From the NCBI GenBank assembly GCA_027063325.1, contig JAMOSA010000278.1, forward strand, positions 1-5,988: a DNA stretch of 5,988 bases. Reading direction: 5' to 3'. Within the stretch, counting starts at the first letter, position 1. Each line of letters opens with the position of its first letter. The translations under genes and the position numbers were made by a program. The DNA is from Campylobacteraceae bacterium (lineage in GTDB: Bacteria; Campylobacterota; Campylobacteria; Campylobacterales; Sulfurovaceae). Below the pieces are notes generated by a model that was not told the DNA's origin, did not search any database, and was given only the letters and a program-made list of their open reading frames with translations. This document shows positions 4,740-5,988 of the stretch, piece by piece.

Positions 4740-5576
4740 ATGTTAAATTTTTTTAAATATATATTTGTGGTGGTATTTTTATCTATGTCTGTATCTGCAT
4801 CAATATCTACAATTGTCAGTATTGCCCCACAAAAGAGTATTGTCAAATCAATAGGAGGAGATAGTGTAGATGTAACAGTGATGGTAGAGCCAGGATTTTC
4901 TCCACATAGTTATGAACCATTACCATCACAAATGAGAGCTATATCAAAAGCTAATATATACTTTGCAATTGGAGTAGAGTTTGAGTTAGCATGGTTACCT
5001 AGATTTAAATCTCAAAACAGTTCTATGGAGATAGTGCATCTTGATAAAGGGATAAAAAAGTATCCAATAGCAGGAGTAAGAAGAGATGCCAGATTAGATC
5101 CTCATATATGGACATCACCTTCAAATCTCAAAATTATTGCAAGAAATTGTTTTGAAGCTTTGATACAAAAAGATCCAAACTCAAAAGAGTTATACAAAGA
5201 GGGTTATAATAAATTACTACAAAAGATAGATAATACAGATAAAAAGATCAAACAGATACTCTCAAATGTACCAAAAGGTAGTACATTTATGGTTTTTCAT
5301 CCATCATGGGGTTATTTTGCCAAAGAGTATGGTTTAAAACAACTTGCTATTGAAGTAGGTGGTAAATCTCCAAAGCCAAAGCAGTTGGCAAAAATCATAA
5401 GTGTAGCAAAAAAGGTAAATGCAAAAGCTATATTTGTACAACCTGAATTTTCAGATAAGAGTGCCAAACTGATTGCCAAAGAGTTGGGTATTGCAGTAGT
5501 AAAAATATCTCCATTATCACCTAATTGGAGTGATACACTCATAAAATTGGCAAAAGCTATTGCTAACAAGAGGTAG
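4740..5576 (+). CDS. znuA: ZnuA-type periplasmic zinc-binding protein of an ABC importer (TroA superfamily)
   Basis: Periplasmic solute-binding protein that hands zinc (or possibly manganese) to a ZnuBC-type transporter. The 278 residues fall slightly short of the usual 290-320. Residues 1-20 form a signal peptide (Lys6, hydrophobic core, SVSA|S cleavage) without a lipobox cysteine. Metal ligands are visible: His56 in GFSPHSYEPLP, His122 in LDPHIWTSP and His187 in FHPSWGYFA. His rather than Glu at the third position is typical of zinc proteins. Two features are unusual. The loop between the first two ligands is short and lacks the His-rich stretch of many ZnuA proteins. The late LDPL-type motif, whose Asp often supplies the fourth ligand, reads ISPLSPNW with Ser257 there. 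AAGGGAG six bases before the ATG fixes the start. znuC follows nine bases after the stop. Confidence 0.92.
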   Translation: MLNFFKYIFVVVFLSMSVSASISTIVSIAPQKSIVKSIGGDSVDVTVMVEPGFSPHSYEPLPSQMRAISKANIYFAIGVEFELAWLPRFKSQNSSMEIVHLDKGIKKYPIAGVRRDARLDPHIWTSPSNLKIIARNCFEALIQKDPNSKELYKEGYNKLLQKIDNTDKKIKQILSNVPKGSTFMVFHPSWGYFAKEYGLKQLAIEVGGKSPKPKQLAKIISVAKKVNAKAIFVQPEFSDKSAKLIAKELGIAVVKISPLSPNWSDTLIKLAKAIANKR

Positions 5577-5585
5577 ATTATAAAG

Positions 5586-5988
5586 ATGTCTATAGTTTCA
5601 GTTAAAAACTTGAGTTTTGCTTATGATAAAGATATAGTACTAGAAGATGTATCATTTGATGTAAATGATAAAGAATTAGTAGCAATTATTGGTCCAAATG
5701 GCGGTGGTAAATCTACACTTTTGAAATTGATTTTAGGATTACTTGAGCCAAAGAGTGGTGAGATAAAAGTATTTGAAAAAGATCCAAAAGAGGTACGAAA
5801 AGAGGTAGGATATGTACCTCAAAACACCAATGTAAATTTAGAGTTTCCAATAACAACACTAGATGTTGTTATGATGGGTAATGATAATAAACACAATAAA
5901 AATAGAACTTTTTTTCAAAAACTGTTTCCAGTTAGATACTCCTTTTTTGAGGTATCTTGTGCTAAAAGTACCCTTCAAAGAGTTGGTA
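5586..5988 (+). CDS. znuC: ZnuC-type ABC transporter ATPase, 5' part, cut by the window edge
   Basis: ATP-binding subunit of the metal importer, which should work with ZnuA and a membrane permease expected next downstream. The reading frame stays open from the ATG at 5586 to the window end, giving 134 of about 250 residues. It begins MSIVSVKNLSFAYDKD. Walker A is GPNGGGKST (36-44) and the Q-loop is YVPQ (76-79, Gln79). TTLDVVMMGN (90-99) follows, as in metal-type (ZnuC/MntB/TroB) ATPases, then an Asn/Lys/Phe-rich segment before the helical domain. The ABC signature, Walker B and H-loop lie beyond the edge. The ribosome site is poor (AAGAGG ends 12 bases before the ATG), so translation is probably coupled to znuA, whose stop is nine bases upstream. 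ZnuC is preferred over a manganese or siderophore ATPase because of the neighbouring three-histidine binding protein. Confidence 0.9.
   Translation, partial: MSIVSVKNLSFAYDKDIVLEDVSFDVNDKELVAIIGPNGGGKSTLLKLILGLLEPKSGEIKVFEKDPKEVRKEVGYVPQNTNVNLEFPITTLDVVMMGNDNKHNKNRTFFQKLFPVRYSFFEVSCAKSTLQRVG

Noticed and set aside
1..5988. Mobile element, CRISPR array, tRNA or toxin-antitoxin system
   Set aside because: No spaced direct repeats, transposase or integrase motifs, cloverleaf or toxin-like pair was found by reading. Composition looks even across the window.

Overview
The window is AT-rich, gene-dense bacterial DNA. The proteins (HtpG, a PgeF/YfiH-family protein, HypA, a single-cysteine flavin disulfide reductase and a ZnuA/ZnuC pair), the AT-rich codon use and the T-rich promoters with weak -35 boxes point to a Campylobacterota (Epsilonproteobacteria) chromosome. 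A free-living Sulfurimonas/Sulfurovum-like relative fits best. This placement is recognition from memory, not a database match. I see no tRNA, rRNA, insertion sequence, CRISPR array or phage gene, and no convincing new multi-gene system.

Layout. Bases 1-647 (minus) hold the first 215 codons of htpG, the Hsp90 chaperone, with a clear sigma-70-type promoter upstream and a partial HspR (HAIR)-like element upstream of that. Bases 648-882 are non-coding and hold those sites plus a hairpin. Bases 883-1457 (minus) hold two overlapping genes for small unrecognised membrane proteins. A 111-bp divergent spacer follows, containing a perfect FNR/CRP-type palindrome. Plus-strand genes then run from 1569 to 3031: an unrecognised two-helix membrane protein, a PgeF/YfiH (laccase-domain) protein joined to it by a stop-start overlap, and the nickel chaperone HypA three bases later. 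These three look like one operon.

After a 146-bp spacer with a dyad at its probable promoter comes a 451-residue FAD/NAD(P)H disulfide oxidoreductase (3178-4533), closed by a good intrinsic terminator. A 174-bp spacer then carries a consensus -10 box lying exactly inside an inverted repeat with the spacing of a Fur-family (Fur/Zur) box. It precedes a zinc-type ABC importer operon: znuA (periplasmic binding protein, 4740-5576) and znuC (ATPase, 5586 to the window edge). The permease is expected just beyond the window.

How the genes fit together. ZnuA and ZnuC form a metal (most likely zinc) importer. HypA delivers nickel to [NiFe] hydrogenase and uses a structural zinc site. PgeF-family proteins are cytoplasmic enzymes with a His/Cys metal site. 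HtpG and the flavoprotein are independent housekeeping or stress functions. The most interesting signals are regulatory: three TTGAT...ATCAA dyads (spacers of 4, 6 and 7 bases), each just upstream of a gene, and an apparent orphan plus-strand signal cluster at about 754-875.
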